Shown here: piece after piece, positions 1-9,445 of the stretch
Position numbering within the stretch: the stretch's first letter is position 1
Layout of the letters: each line of letters begins with the position of its first letter
Source of the DNA: Bacteriovorax sp. MedPE-SWde
GTDB taxonomy: Bacteria > Bdellovibrionota > Bacteriovoracia > Bacteriovoracales > Bacteriovoracaceae
DNA: 64,000 nucleotides
Direction of reading: 5' to 3'
Assembly (NCBI GenBank): GCA_001874305.1
Contig: MPCU01000012.1
Location: 1 to 64,000 of the forward strand
Notes under the pieces: model-generated
Seen by the model: only the letters and a program-made list of their open reading frames with translations
Database searches by the model: none
What the model was told of the DNA's origin: nothing
Made by a program: the position numbers and the translations under genes

Positions 1-1
1 A

Positions 2-1183
2 CAGGCCAAGGGAAAACTCGCAGGAATGGGAAAAGAAATCGGTGGTCTTAAAGATAAGCTTGGAAAAGCAAAAGGTGAACTTGCCGGACTTGGAAAAGAA
101 AACGGTAAACTTCATTCTAAATTAGGTGCTGCTGATAAAAAGATAACAGGTCTTAATGGGAAAATTAATGGTCTAGGTAATGCAAATGATGACCTTAAGA
201 AGCTTGTAGCGAGACTTGAGGGTGAGAATAAGGGACTTGGTGATAAAGTGGCCGGTCTTGGAAAGAATCTCTATAAAGTTCAGAGTGATCTGAATAATAA
301 AAATGGTTTATTTGCTGCTTGTACTAATGAAAAGAATGGACTCATTACAGATATTAGCAATCTTAAGAATGGTTTAGGTAATTCAAATAAAGAATTATTT
401 GCTTGTAAAGATAAGAATAAAAGAGAGATTGCAAGTAAGAAGAAGTTTGTTGAACAGTTCAGAAATGTTGCCAAGAAGATTGAGAATCAAAAGAAGAATT
501 TAAGAGCTAATATTGCAAAGAACTTAGCTAGAAAGTTTAGAGAGAATAAAATTGATGCTAAAGTTGATCCAAAAACTGGTAATGTAACTCTTCTTATGGA
601 TAAGAACTTACTTTTTGAAACTAATAGCGCAAGACTTAGTAAGTTCGCTAAAGTGAAACTTAAGCAGATAATCCCAGTATACTCAGATGTTTTATTTTCT
701 GATATGGATATTAAAGAAAAGATTCAAAGCTTCAACGTTGAAGGACATGCTTCTCCGAACTTCTTAAGTGGTCCAGTTGATCCTTTTAACAGTAAACCTG
801 AGGCATATAATTATAATTTAAATCTTTCTTCTAGAAGGGCCTTATCAATCACAAACTTTATCTATGGAAGAAGATTAAAATTCGATAATAAGTACTATAT
901 GAGAAATGTGACTAAGAGTATCGGTTATGGTTTCACTAGACCTGTTCTTCTTAGTGCAAATTTTAATAATAAACTTGAAGATATTATGAACCCTAAAGGG
1001 ATACTTGTCGCAGATAGAAGTCCTGCTTCTGTTAAGATTCCAATGGCAAATCCTGATTTAAAATGTGGTAAATACAGTTGTTCTTTAAGTCAAAGAGTTG
1101 AACTAAGCTTTTCATTAAAAGATGACCCAAAAACGATTGAGAAAATACTTGATCTACCAAAGGATGACTTATGGTTGAAATAA
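2..1183 (+). CDS. OmpA/MotB-like coiled-coil protein (5' end missing)
   Basis: The frame is open to the left edge with the same repeat pattern, so the true start lies outside; the ATG at 26 is probably internal. The first ~110 visible residues are heptad-like repeats of the form K-[LI]-x-G-L-[GN], expected to form a long coiled coil. After a basic linker comes an OmpA/MotB-like peptidoglycan-binding domain, seen in FETNSARLS, NVEGHASP and SSRRALSITNFIY (compare the OmpA 'LSxxRAxxVxxxL' helix). It overlaps the next gene, a MotA-like channel, by 13 bases, so the pair probably forms a stator- or Tol/Exb-like complex in the envelope. The signal or membrane anchor would be in the missing part. Confidence 0.8.
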   Translation, partial: QAKGKLAGMGKEIGGLKDKLGKAKGELAGLGKENGKLHSKLGAADKKITGLNGKINGLGNANDDLKKLVARLEGENKGLGDKVAGLGKNLYKVQSDLNNKNGLFAACTNEKNGLITDISNLKNGLGNSNKELFACKDKNKREIASKKKFVEQFRNVAKKIENQKKNLRANIAKNLARKFRENKIDAKVDPKTGNVTLLMDKNLLFETNSARLSKFAKVKLKQIIPVYSDVLFSDMDIKEKIQSFNVEGHASPNFLSGPVDPFNSKPEAYNYNLNLSSRRALSITNFIYGRRLKFDNKYYMRNVTKSIGYGFTRPVLLSANFNNKLEDIMNPKGILVADRSPASVKIPMANPDLKCGKYSCSLSQRVELSFSLKDDPKTIEKILDLPKDDLWLK

Positions 1184-2076
1184 TTTTAGGATTTTTTGGA
1201 AACTATCTCATTGAGTTTATGATGGCCCTTTTGGCAAGTGCTCTAGTCTTTAGGTATCTTGCCTATAGACATAGTAAAGATGATGAGGCCTATTACTCAC
1301 GTTTTACTCGTGAACTTGATACTTGTATTGATGAAGATAAGCAAAAGGGCTTACGCATCGATGATGTTGATAGCTACCTTTCTAATATTTTAGGAAGAGT
1401 TAATCAGAAACTTCCGACGCAGACATTGAGATTTAGGACTAATAAGAATGTATCTGAGCGTAGCTCTGATGATGATAGAATGTCTCTTGGTGACTATGTC
1501 GGATCTAAACATGGTTTAATTGCCTCTATTCAAGGTGAGGGATCTATATTTAATTGTCAGGTACCTCCTGATTTTACAGAACTTACTGATAGAGTAATGA
1601 ATGATGATAAGAATTGGACGAAGCTTTTTGGTCACGTTCCAATTGAAGGTGTATCAAGAATGATTGATATTTTACCTAACTTATTCATTGTTTTTGGAGT
1701 TTTTGGTACATTTATTGGTATTGCTATGGCGCTACCTGAGATTGCCAATCTTGATTTTAACAATCTAGAAGGATCTAGTGATACTCTTACAAGATTCGTT
1801 ATTAATGTTGCTTACGCGATGAAAACTTCTATTGCAGGTATTGCTTTCTCTTTAGTACTTACATTTTTAAATACATTCTTTCCAATCCAAGATATGAGAG
1901 AGAGAACGTTTAAGAAGGTCGAAACAACAATGCAAATTCTTTGGTATCATATTCAAAATGATTCAAGTAAGGATAAAATTATTTTTCCTCAAATACTTGA
2001 GGTTCTTAAAGAAATTTCTCAAAAACTTAACTTACCAAAAGATCTAGAAGAATTATCTAAGAGGAAGGCATCATGA
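1171..2076 (+). CDS. MotA/TolQ/ExbB-family proton channel-like protein
   Basis: 301 residues. Hydrophobic segments lie at about 5-27, 168-190 and 210-235. The second carries the family-like stretch FGVFGTFIGIAMALP, and the third (VINVAYAMKTSIAGIAFSLV) resembles the TolQ/MotA third helix. A hydrophilic cytoplasmic domain of ~135 residues separates helices 1 and 2. The ATG at 1171 has AAAGGA seven bases upstream and overlaps the end of the OmpA-like gene, suggesting translational coupling. MotA-family proteins pair with MotB/OmpA proteins to couple ion flow to work on the cell wall or outer membrane. No flagellar gene is nearby, so the driven process is unknown. Confidence 0.8.
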   Translation: MVEIILGFFGNYLIEFMMALLASALVFRYLAYRHSKDDEAYYSRFTRELDTCIDEDKQKGLRIDDVDSYLSNILGRVNQKLPTQTLRFRTNKNVSERSSDDDRMSLGDYVGSKHGLIASIQGEGSIFNCQVPPDFTELTDRVMNDDKNWTKLFGHVPIEGVSRMIDILPNLFIVFGVFGTFIGIAMALPEIANLDFNNLEGSSDTLTRFVINVAYAMKTSIAGIAFSLVLTFLNTFFPIQDMRERTFKKVETTMQILWYHIQNDSSKDKIIFPQILEVLKEISQKLNLPKDLEELSKRKAS

Positions 2077-2537
2077 GTGTTTTACAGATAGTTAAGGGCT
2101 GTCCTCTTTTTCACGATCTTTATGATGCTGAAATTATGACAATATGTGAAAGTTGCTCAGTTAAGACTTTAGTACCTGATGATTATATTTTTAAGAAGGG
2201 CGATGAGGGAGATGAGATATATTTGATTCTCTCTGGAAGTGCAATCGTGTCAAAAGGTGGTATAGAAATAGCAAAACTAAGGAAGGGAGATCTCTTTGGT
2301 GAAATGGTTTTGTTAAAAGAGAATGTAAGGCATGCGGATATAATGAGTGATAACTATACGGATGTTCTCGTTTTAAAATATAATGATATTTTCGGACTGT
2401 ATCAGACGAATCCTAAAATATTCTCTTTACTCATATTGAACTTATCTCGCTTATTGGCCACGCGTTTAAAAGGAGCTGGCTCCTATATAGAAGAATTAAA
2501 AATTAAAGAATTTGAAAGAAATAAAAAAGCCGCTTAG
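2073..2537 (+). CDS. cyclic-nucleotide-binding domain protein
   Basis: 154 residues forming one cNMP-binding (CAP_ED) beta-roll. Visible family features are FKKGDEGDEIYLILSGSA, a glycine-rich turn, and the phosphate-binding cassette FGEMVLLKENVRHADI, with the Glu and Arg that usually contact cyclic nucleotide. There is no DNA-binding domain, so this is not a Crp-type activator. It starts in an ATGA overlap with the MotA-like gene, so it is the third member of that operon. It may tie the channel complex to cAMP or cGMP, or be a structural relic of the fold; ligand binding is inferred. Confidence 0.85.
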   Translation: MSVLQIVKGCPLFHDLYDAEIMTICESCSVKTLVPDDYIFKKGDEGDEIYLILSGSAIVSKGGIEIAKLRKGDLFGEMVLLKENVRHADIMSDNYTDVLVLKYNDIFGLYQTNPKIFSLLILNLSRLLATRLKGAGSYIEELKIKEFERNKKAA

Positions 2538-2542
2538 AATTT

Positions 2543-2566
2543 ATGCCGTCTTTAATGAGACGGCAT
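2543..2566. terminator. hairpin between convergent genes
   Basis: ATGCCGTCT and AGACGGCAT form a perfect 9-bp stem around a 6-base loop. It lies just after the cNMP-domain gene and overlaps the last codons of cinA. There is no clean T-run on the plus side, so termination is plausible but not certain. Confidence 0.45.
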
Positions 2567-3811
2567 ATCTTCAATTATTCTTAAAAGTTTAAATAAACCT
2601 TTCGTCATAAATCTCTCTTTCAGCTTTAATCTATCACCACGAAAATTGTATATCTTGGATTTTGTTTCTGAAGCTGTTGACCAGCCGATTCCAACAGTTC
2701 CAACTGGTTTCTTTTCTGTTCCACCACCTGGGCCAGCTATGCCTGTAAATGAAATTGCGATATCAGCATCTAGTTTTATCCTTGCTCCATTTGCCATTTC
2801 ATAAGCTACATTAGCGCTAACTGCACCATCACTTGATATAGTCTCTTCTTTCACCCCAAGTAAGTTTATTTTACTGTCATTGGAGTAAGTAACAACGCCA
2901 CCCATGAAGACTGAAGATGACCCGGAAACATCTGTTACCTTTGATGAGGCCAGTCCTCCAGTACAACTTTCAGCAAAGGCGATTGTTAAATTCTTTTCTT
3001 TAGCTTTCTCTACTATGTATTGAGGAAGTGGGATGTTACCAATTTGCCATATACTTTCCCATATTGGTGTACTTCTTAGTATTTCTAAGATTTTCTTCTT
3101 TTTATTTTCTAGTTGATTATCTTTACTCAACCTTAGTGTGATATCAACACTCATAGTATGTGGTAGAGAACTTACGCTTCCATACTCTTCAAGTTGCTCC
3201 CATAGTCCAGGACATATCTCGTGGAAAATCTTTTCTTCAGGGATTCCAACTGTTCTTATATTGAAGATTTCTAGTTGAGTCGCTTCTGACTTTAGTCTTG
3301 TACTAAGTATTGGGTAGACAACTTCTTCCGTCATCTTTTGAAACTCTCTAGGAACACCGGGAGTACAAAATATTAGCTTTCCATTTACCTCTGCCATTAA
3401 TCCTGGGGCAAGACCTTGAGGGTTGTTTAGTGGTGTAACTCCCTTTGGAAGAAAGTGGTATGAGTTGTTTTCTTTAGTCCAAGTTTTGTCAAATCTTTCA
3501 TAGTGTTGAGATACAACTTCTATAGCTTCTTGTGACTCTTCAAGATCAACTCCTAAGAAATTAGCTAAGACTGACTTTGTCTTGTCATCCTTTGTTGGAC
3601 CAAGTCCACCTGTTACGATGATTGCATCATTGTTTTTTAAAGTCTGATCTAGTGTCGCTATTATTTGTTCTTCATCGTCACCTATAATTTCGGATGAATT
3701 TAACTTAAATCCTGTCGGAAGAATGAAGTCTGCTAGCCACTTAAGGTTGAGATCTTGAATTTTTCCACTTAAAAGTTCATCTCCAATGATTATTTGTGCA
3801 ATTTTCGCCAT
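2552..3811 (-). CDS. cinA: CinA family protein (NMN deamidase / ADP-ribose pyrophosphatase type)
   Basis: 419 residues, the usual full CinA length. The N-terminal molybdopterin-binding-like (COG1058) domain shows IGDELLSGKI and TGGLGPTKDD. The C-terminal PncC-like amidase domain starts at about residue 260 and shows AFAESCTGGLASSKVT and FTGIAGPGGGT. CinA proteins recycle pyridine nucleotides by deamidating NMN; the N-terminal domain hydrolyses ADP-ribose in characterised members. It is a single gene, convergent with the operon to its left. The FAD-dehydrogenase gene to the right is divergent, with about 50 bases between starts. Confidence 0.92.
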   Translation of the reverse strand: MAKIAQIIIGDELLSGKIQDLNLKWLADFILPTGFKLNSSEIIGDDEEQIIATLDQTLKNNDAIIVTGGLGPTKDDKTKSVLANFLGVDLEESQEAIEVVSQHYERFDKTWTKENNSYHFLPKGVTPLNNPQGLAPGLMAEVNGKLIFCTPGVPREFQKMTEEVVYPILSTRLKSEATQLEIFNIRTVGIPEEKIFHEICPGLWEQLEEYGSVSSLPHTMSVDITLRLSKDNQLENKKKKILEILRSTPIWESIWQIGNIPLPQYIVEKAKEKNLTIAFAESCTGGLASSKVTDVSGSSSVFMGGVVTYSNDSKINLLGVKEETISSDGAVSANVAYEMANGARIKLDADIAISFTGIAGPGGGTEKKPVGTVGIGWSTASETKSKIYNFRGDRLKLKERFMTKGLFKLLRIIEDMPSH

Positions 3812-3861
3812 AGTTATGCTTCCTTGTAGTAAAATAAGCTATTTTCTAGTAGTTTATATCT

Positions 3862-5412
3862 ATGAGTAAAATTGTTCAATTCCGACTTGATTTTGACCAG
3901 GATATCGAGTTCTATCTCAATAAAAATTATCCTGGCTTTGAAGACTACCGCATTCACTCGAAGGCCCTTGACGCACGTGGTGCTAATAGAGGAAAGAAGC
4001 CTATAAATAATTTTAAGGTTGAAATTATCTTCGCTGGTGAGAAATTTGCAGCATATAGAGAAGAGTTTAAAGACCTAGGTGCTCTTGATCAAAAGCCAAT
4101 TATTGTCGGAGCTGGCCCTGCAGGTTTGTTTTGTGCACTTAGGCTTGCTGAGTACGGGATTCCTTCCATTGTCATTGAACGTGGTGATAGGGCCCACAAC
4201 AGAATGAAGCATATTGCAAAATTCTGGAGATACGGTGAATTTGATACTGAGAATAATGTATGCTTTGGTGAAGGTGGAGCAGGGCTCTTTTCTGATGGAA
4301 AGCTAATCACCAGAGTAAAGTCACCATATGTTCAGTATGTGATGAATCGATTTGTGGATTTTGGAGCACCTCCTGAAACTGCTTATACTTCCAATCCACA
4401 CCTTGGATCAAATAAGATCAGAGGTTTAATTAATAAAATCACAGATTACTTGAGAGAAAAAGGCTGTGAAATTCACTATAATACTCGCGTAGATGAGCTA
4501 GTTATAAATGAAGATGATGTAGTTGAAGGGGTTAAGCTTTCAACAGGTAAATCACTCTATTCAAATAATGTTGTTCTCGCTACTGGACACTCTGCAAAGG
4601 AAACTTACTTTCATTTAAAAGAGAAGAAAGTAGCAATGAAAGCAAAAGACTTTTCAGTAGGTGTTAGGGTTGAGCATCCACGTGCAATGATTGACTTTAT
4701 TCAACACGGTCAATTTATGAAGTGTGACCTCGGTGCTGCTAGATATAAACTCACTTATCATGATAAATCTAATGATAAGGGAACATATAGTTTTTGTATG
4801 TGCCCAGGTGGTTATGTTCTTTCAAGTGGGACTGATGCGAATGGAATTGTTGTTAATGGAATGAGTAACTTTGCTAGAAACTCGAGATGGTCAAATGCGG
4901 CCCTTGTTGTAACAGTGAAGGCCGGTGAAGACTATCCTCTCGATGATGTTCTCAACGGACATAAGTTTCAACACGATATAGAGCGAAAGGCCTATGAAGC
5001 TTCTTTAGAAAAAGCATCAGGTAGAGAAATTCCAAGTCAAACATTAAAGGATTTCTTATCTGGTAGTGTTAAAAGTGACCTTCCTAAAACATCGTGTCCA
5101 TCAGGTATTTTTCAATATGATTTAAGAAAAATCTTACCAAGTTTTGTTGCAACTGGTCTTCACGATGGTCTTCTAAGTTTTGAAAAGAAGATGGAGGGCT
5201 TTGTTACAAATGACGCTATATTGATGGCGCCTGAGACGCGAACATCAGCTCCAGTAACTGTTTTAAGAAATAGAACTACTTTTGAATCTGATTCTCACAA
5301 GGGACTATTCCCATGTGGAGAAGGAGCGGGTTACGCAGGAGGTATTACCTCCGCCGCAGTAGATGGTGTCAAGATTGCTATGTCTATTATTCGTCGAGAA
5401 AAAGAATTGTAA
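3862..5412 (+). CDS. NAD(P)/FAD-dependent dehydrogenase (COG2509-like)
   Basis: 516 residues. A small N-terminal domain (~80 residues, with KALDARGANRGKKP) precedes a Rossmann FAD-binding motif, VGAGPAGLFCALRLAEYG. Then come ENNVCFGEGGAGLFSDGKL and a C-terminal FAD motif, GLFPCGEGAGYAGGITSAA. This arrangement matches the uncharacterised 'FAD-dependent dehydrogenase' family COG2509, found widely in bacteria without an assigned substrate. It is monocistronic and cytoplasmic: I see no signal peptide or membrane segment. The redox role is inferred from the fold only. Confidence 0.85.
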   Translation: MSKIVQFRLDFDQDIEFYLNKNYPGFEDYRIHSKALDARGANRGKKPINNFKVEIIFAGEKFAAYREEFKDLGALDQKPIIVGAGPAGLFCALRLAEYGIPSIVIERGDRAHNRMKHIAKFWRYGEFDTENNVCFGEGGAGLFSDGKLITRVKSPYVQYVMNRFVDFGAPPETAYTSNPHLGSNKIRGLINKITDYLREKGCEIHYNTRVDELVINEDDVVEGVKLSTGKSLYSNNVVLATGHSAKETYFHLKEKKVAMKAKDFSVGVRVEHPRAMIDFIQHGQFMKCDLGAARYKLTYHDKSNDKGTYSFCMCPGGYVLSSGTDANGIVVNGMSNFARNSRWSNAALVVTVKAGEDYPLDDVLNGHKFQHDIERKAYEASLEKASGREIPSQTLKDFLSGSVKSDLPKTSCPSGIFQYDLRKILPSFVATGLHDGLLSFEKKMEGFVTNDAILMAPETRTSAPVTVLRNRTTFESDSHKGLFPCGEGAGYAGGITSAAVDGVKIAMSIIRREKEL

Positions 5413-5416
5413 TAAA

Positions 5417-6022
5417 TTAGTAGTTCTTACTTATTCCATACTTTCCGCGAATATTTCTGTCATAGCTTTTTAACTTCTTTCCACAGTTAAATAGTGTACC
5501 CTTACTCCAAGCTCTAGAACTAGAATAGCTCTTGCATCCAACCATTCCTCTGGCCTTGTCCAATGATTTATACCCTGACCATAACTTTTGTAGGGGACCG
5601 TCACAACTCCATTTTCTAGATTTAGAACTTTGCCAGCAATAGGCCAGTGCCGCTTGTTTTACACTACTTACTGAACGTGACTTTTTCTTTTTATTGTAGT
5701 TTGAATAAGTCTTTTTCTTATAACTTCTATTATAATTCTTTTTCTTATACTTATTCTTGGTTCCATATCTATTATAGTTGTTCTTCTTATATCTATTTGT
5801 TTTGTAGCGGTTTCGTGATTTATACTTATTAGATTTGTACTTATTTGTACCATAGCTCTTTTTGTACTTGTTTCTATTGCTCTTATAAGTATTGGTTTTA
5901 CAGGTACGTGACCATTGGTTCCATGTGCCACCTCTTCTCTTACAAATAGATGCTGAGCTTGCTGCTGCGTATATCTCAGAGCTAAGAAATGCAAAAATTA
6001 TGGATAGTACTAGATACTTCAT
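5417..6022 (-). CDS. secreted Lys/Tyr/Asn-rich low-complexity protein
   Basis: 201 residues. A signal peptide (about 1-19, ending IYAAA) is followed by a short segment with two cysteines. A ~90-residue low-complexity stretch built from K, Y, N, R and S comes next, with units such as NKYKS and NRYKK. The C-terminal ~75 residues carry four more cysteines and several tryptophans (AYCWQSSKSRKWSC, GMVGCK, LFNCGK), suggesting a disulphide-bonded domain. No family is recognised. The strongly basic, tyrosine-rich spacer would suit binding to anionic surfaces, which is inference. A +1 shifted frame over the repeat is also open but lacks these features. Confidence 0.8.
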   Translation of the reverse strand: MKYLVLSIIFAFLSSEIYAAASSASICKRRGGTWNQWSRTCKTNTYKSNRNKYKKSYGTNKYKSNKYKSRNRYKTNRYKKNNYNRYGTKNKYKKKNYNRSYKKKTYSNYNKKKKSRSVSSVKQAALAYCWQSSKSRKWSCDGPLQKLWSGYKSLDKARGMVGCKSYSSSRAWSKGTLFNCGKKLKSYDRNIRGKYGISKNY

Positions 6023-6090
6023 AGAAATCTCCCGTAGAGAGATTATGTATCTAAATTAAGAAAGAATGATGAGAGAGTGAGACTATTTGC

Positions 6091-8091
6091 TCACACTCTC
6101 GATTCGAGTGTTTCTAGTTCTTCATAGAAGGATAAGAGTTCTTCCTCTAAGTTATCTTTTTTCGAAGTAAGTTTACCTATGAGTTCTGTTTTTTCACTAT
6201 CTAGATTATTGTAATCAAATTGTGTTAGAAGGTTTTCGATGCTCGAAATTGAATTCTCTGTCTCTTCAATTTTCGTTGGTAGCTCATTTAATCTTAGTTT
6301 TTCTTTTTGAGATAGTGGAGCCTTATCTTCTTGTACATTTGTCTGTGGAACTACTTCTTCTTTTTTTACTTCTAGCACAAGGTCAGTATCTTCCTGTGAC
6401 TTTCTCTCTGTTTTAATTCTCTGTTTTTCAAGGTCCTTTTCTATTGCACATGCCTCAAGGTATGGAGCAACATGAGAGTATCCACTTGTGAATAACTCAA
6501 TCGTTTTATTTTCAACGAGCCATATTTTATTCGTAATATTTTCAAGGAAAGTTCTATCATGTGAGATGATGATAACTGTCCCGTCAAACTCAGATAGTTT
6601 TTTCTCAAGAATCTCAATAGACTCAATGTCTAGGTCGTTAGTAGGCTCATCAAAGATCCATACATCCGCTTCATTTTTTAAATTTAGCGCCAATTGAAGC
6701 CTATTCACTTCACCACCTGAAAAAGATGATAGTGGTCTATGAAGTTCACCTTGATCAAAGAGATAGTTTTGAAAGTATGTTGCTACATGGACAGAGTGAC
6801 CATTTTTAAAGTGAATATATTCTTCCCCATCTCCTAGAATCTCAAATGGAGACTTCTCCATCGGAAGCTCATCTTTGGTTTGTGAGAAATAACATACCTT
6901 TAAATCTTCAGCATACTTGGTCTTTCCAGATGTTTCTTTTAGATCTCTATTAATTAGTTTCATGAGTGTACTTTTTCCAACACCATTTTCACCAATTACA
7001 CCAATCTTATCACCTTTATATAATGTGAAGTTGATACCTTTAAACATTTCTTTTGTATCGTAATTAAAAGAAACGTCTTTATATTCAACTAACATTTTGG
7101 TTTTTCTGCCAGATTTATTTATGAGTACTTCCATACTCTTTCTAGCTTCGCTTTTTAAGTCTTTTACTTTACTCGAAAGGTCATTAAAACCTTCAACTCT
7201 CTTTTTACTACGTGTTCCTCTGGCCTTAATTCCTTGTCTCATCCAGTCTGTTTCACGCTTTAAAGAGTTTTTGAGTTTAACTAACATTTTACGTCTTGAT
7301 TCTTCTTGTCCATCAAGGAATGTAATATAATCAGCATAACTTCCTTTATAAGCTGTAATCTCAGCTCTATTAATATGGAAGATTTTATTTGTTGCTTTAG
7401 ATAGGAGGTACCTATCATGTGAGATAACAATAAATGTTTTGTCAGTCTTTAAGAGTTCGTCTTCAAATGCCGCAATTGTTTCTATATCCAAATGGTTTGT
7501 CGGCTCATCCCACAGGATTAAGTTTGCTTCACTTGTAAGGCCTAGCGCTAATAGAACTTTTCTTTGTTCTCCACCAGAGAGGTCTGTCACATATCTCTCT
7601 AGGTCTTCTAAACCAAAGCTTTTTAAATAAGACTCATAACCACTACTAAGGTTCCAGTGGTTCATTGAATCAAGCTTATCAAGTAAAGCGTGTTGTTTTT
7701 CGATATCACTTTCTTGATAATCTGTTTCTATCTTCTCGTTAAGTACAAGAAGCTCGTCATGGACTTTTTTGATATCAGGGTAATATTCATAAAAGTAGTC
7801 TTTTACTTTTGTCGCTTCTTTAGGAACACGAAACCTTTGATCGATTTGAAAGACAGAGTATTTTTGATCTTCACCCTGCTTCGCTGTCGCTTTATCAAAG
7901 ACAAATGCTGGAGTCGATATATCCGGAGTGACTTCACCAAGTAAGATTTTGAAAAGAGAAGATTTTCCCATTCCATTGAGGCCGACTAGACCAATCTTAT
8001 CTCCGTGCTCAATTTGGAAGATACAGTTGTTGAATATTGCTTTTTGACCAAAGGCCAGATTTAGATTTTTTAATGAACATAGTACAGACAT
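6091..8091 (-). CDS. ABC-F family ATP-binding protein (Uup-like)
   Basis: 666 residues with two ABC ATPase domains and no membrane segments, the ABC-F plan. Domain 1 has GLNGMGKSSLF and LSGGEQRKVLLA; domain 2 has GENGVGKSTLMK and FSGGEVNRLQLA. Walker B sequences are LILWDEPTNHLD and VWIFDEPTNDLD. The ~80-residue linker between them contains basic helices. The C-terminal ~100 residues form a probable coiled coil, as in Uup. ABC-F proteins act at the ribosome on stalled or stressed translation; Uup also affects DNA transposon excision. It is a single gene, divergent from the locus starting at 8277. Confidence 0.92.
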   Translation of the reverse strand: MSVLCSLKNLNLAFGQKAIFNNCIFQIEHGDKIGLVGLNGMGKSSLFKILLGEVTPDISTPAFVFDKATAKQGEDQKYSVFQIDQRFRVPKEATKVKDYFYEYYPDIKKVHDELLVLNEKIETDYQESDIEKQHALLDKLDSMNHWNLSSGYESYLKSFGLEDLERYVTDLSGGEQRKVLLALGLTSEANLILWDEPTNHLDIETIAAFEDELLKTDKTFIVISHDRYLLSKATNKIFHINRAEITAYKGSYADYITFLDGQEESRRKMLVKLKNSLKRETDWMRQGIKARGTRSKKRVEGFNDLSSKVKDLKSEARKSMEVLINKSGRKTKMLVEYKDVSFNYDTKEMFKGINFTLYKGDKIGVIGENGVGKSTLMKLINRDLKETSGKTKYAEDLKVCYFSQTKDELPMEKSPFEILGDGEEYIHFKNGHSVHVATYFQNYLFDQGELHRPLSSFSGGEVNRLQLALNLKNEADVWIFDEPTNDLDIESIEILEKKLSEFDGTVIIISHDRTFLENITNKIWLVENKTIELFTSGYSHVAPYLEACAIEKDLEKQRIKTERKSQEDTDLVLEVKKEEVVPQTNVQEDKAPLSQKEKLRLNELPTKIEETENSISSIENLLTQFDYNNLDSEKTELIGKLTSKKDNLEEELLSFYEELETLESRV

Positions 8092-8276
8092 AGAAGATAA
8101 AGTACCTGATTTAGAACGATAGTGTAATAGATTAGTTGTGCGCCAAGCGTTAGTCGCATTTTTTACACTTCTTTGACCTTTATATTGGTGACGTTACTTG
8201 AGCAAATATGTAAAATATTCGCGAATGGATTCGTTTAAGAGTTGTACTAACTTTACCAATCACAAAGGATGGGATT

Positions 8277-9437
8277 ATGCGTAATTGTGCGATTTTGCTT
8301 TTTTTATTTACTACACAGGTTTTTGCGAAAGATTTATCTCTCGTAGCTGCCACTGGAGATACTGGTCTTAGCTTACCTTCAATCTCTTATCTAACAAATG
8401 TATCACCAAAGATTAATGATAATGGAGATATATCATTTCACGTAATGGCCTTAATTGAAGGTGAATATCGTCATGGAATCTTTATAAAGGATTCTGCTTC
8501 AAAAGAAGGGAGTTTAAAAAAGCTTCTTCCTGTTGGAGAATATATTGGTGATATGTCTCTTACTAATTCTAAAAGGCTTATTTTCACTACTAATGATGGA
8601 TCTCAAAGTCTTGGCGTTTTTGATTATGATTATGCAACAGGTGTAATCGAAAGACCTATTCCATGGGATAGCAAATTCTTTTCAATTTCATCTGCTCACA
8701 TGAGTGATAGAGGAGTTCTGTCTTATAGGTTAATTGAAAATCAAAATGAGAGACAACTTGTAACTTCTGATATCTCAGGAAATACTATAAAAACTGCACC
8801 AGTTTTTAAAGAAGGTGTAAAAGGTGTTTCTTACGTCTTCTCTCCAAGGCAGGCCGGAAACTATATTCTTATTAAAGTAAGATATGGTGATAAAGGTGAC
8901 TTCTCTGAATCTCGCCCAGATAGACTATGGCTTGTTAATACTAAGACAGGAAGAAGAAGTCCTGTTGCTCTAGATAAGGACGCAATGCCTTCATCTAAAA
9001 TTAAATCTATTAATAATATGTACACGGTTAATAGCAAAGGTAATGTTGCATTTTGGGCACATACTGAAAAAGGAAGACAACTTCTTACATATAGAGATGG
9101 ATTTCTTAAGGCCATTCTTACTGAAGGTGTTGAGTACAAGAAGTTAGACTGGTTTTCTCCTGGAATGAATGACAATGGTGATATCGTTGTAAGAGGAACA
9201 AAACTTAATGGTAAACAAATGATAGCGATATATAAGAATGGTACATGGAAAGATCTTGTAGTTGAAAATGACGGGGTCGATCACTTCAATGGTCGTTTTG
9301 TAATTTCAAAGAGAAGAGACCTAACTTTTATTGGCGCTGTTGATATTAATAATAATTCAGAAGTCGTATTTAATGCGAATACGATTAATACTGAATCAAA
9401 CGAAAGAGTTGAAGCAGTATTTAAAATAGAACTTTAA
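8277..9437 (+). CDS. secreted repeat protein, probable beta-propeller
   Basis: 386 residues. A signal peptide (1-17, ending VFA) is followed by five or more spaced repeats of the NxxGxxxF/V type: INDNGDISFHV, SDRGVLSYRL, NSKGNVAFWA, MNDNGDIVVRG and INNNSEVVFNA. This pattern is typical of tandem-repeat proteins expected to fold as beta-propellers, exported to periplasm or surface. It begins just after AAAGGATGGG and ends eight bases before the CrtI-like gene at 9446, so it is the first gene of the oxidoreductase-fabG-fabZ-fabI operon. Why a secreted propeller leads a lipid operon is unclear. Confidence 0.75.
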   Translation: MRNCAILLFLFTTQVFAKDLSLVAATGDTGLSLPSISYLTNVSPKINDNGDISFHVMALIEGEYRHGIFIKDSASKEGSLKKLLPVGEYIGDMSLTNSKRLIFTTNDGSQSLGVFDYDYATGVIERPIPWDSKFFSISSAHMSDRGVLSYRLIENQNERQLVTSDISGNTIKTAPVFKEGVKGVSYVFSPRQAGNYILIKVRYGDKGDFSESRPDRLWLVNTKTGRRSPVALDKDAMPSSKIKSINNMYTVNSKGNVAFWAHTEKGRQLLTYRDGFLKAILTEGVEYKKLDWFSPGMNDNGDIVVRGTKLNGKQMIAIYKNGTWKDLVVENDGVDHFNGRFVISKRRDLTFIGAVDINNNSEVVFNANTINTESNERVEAVFKIEL

Positions 9438-9445
9438 GGGGTTTT

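Noticed and set aside
2-2537. Zorya-type anti-phage defence (MotA/MotB-like pair)
   Set aside because: Gene order is reversed, no ZorC or helicase/nuclease ZorD follows, and the third gene is a cNMP-binding protein followed by cinA on the other strand.
5647-5994. Two other open frames over the Lys/Tyr-rich gene
   Set aside because: They arise from the low-complexity repeat read in other frames; only the 201-codon frame has a signal peptide and conserved-looking cysteines.
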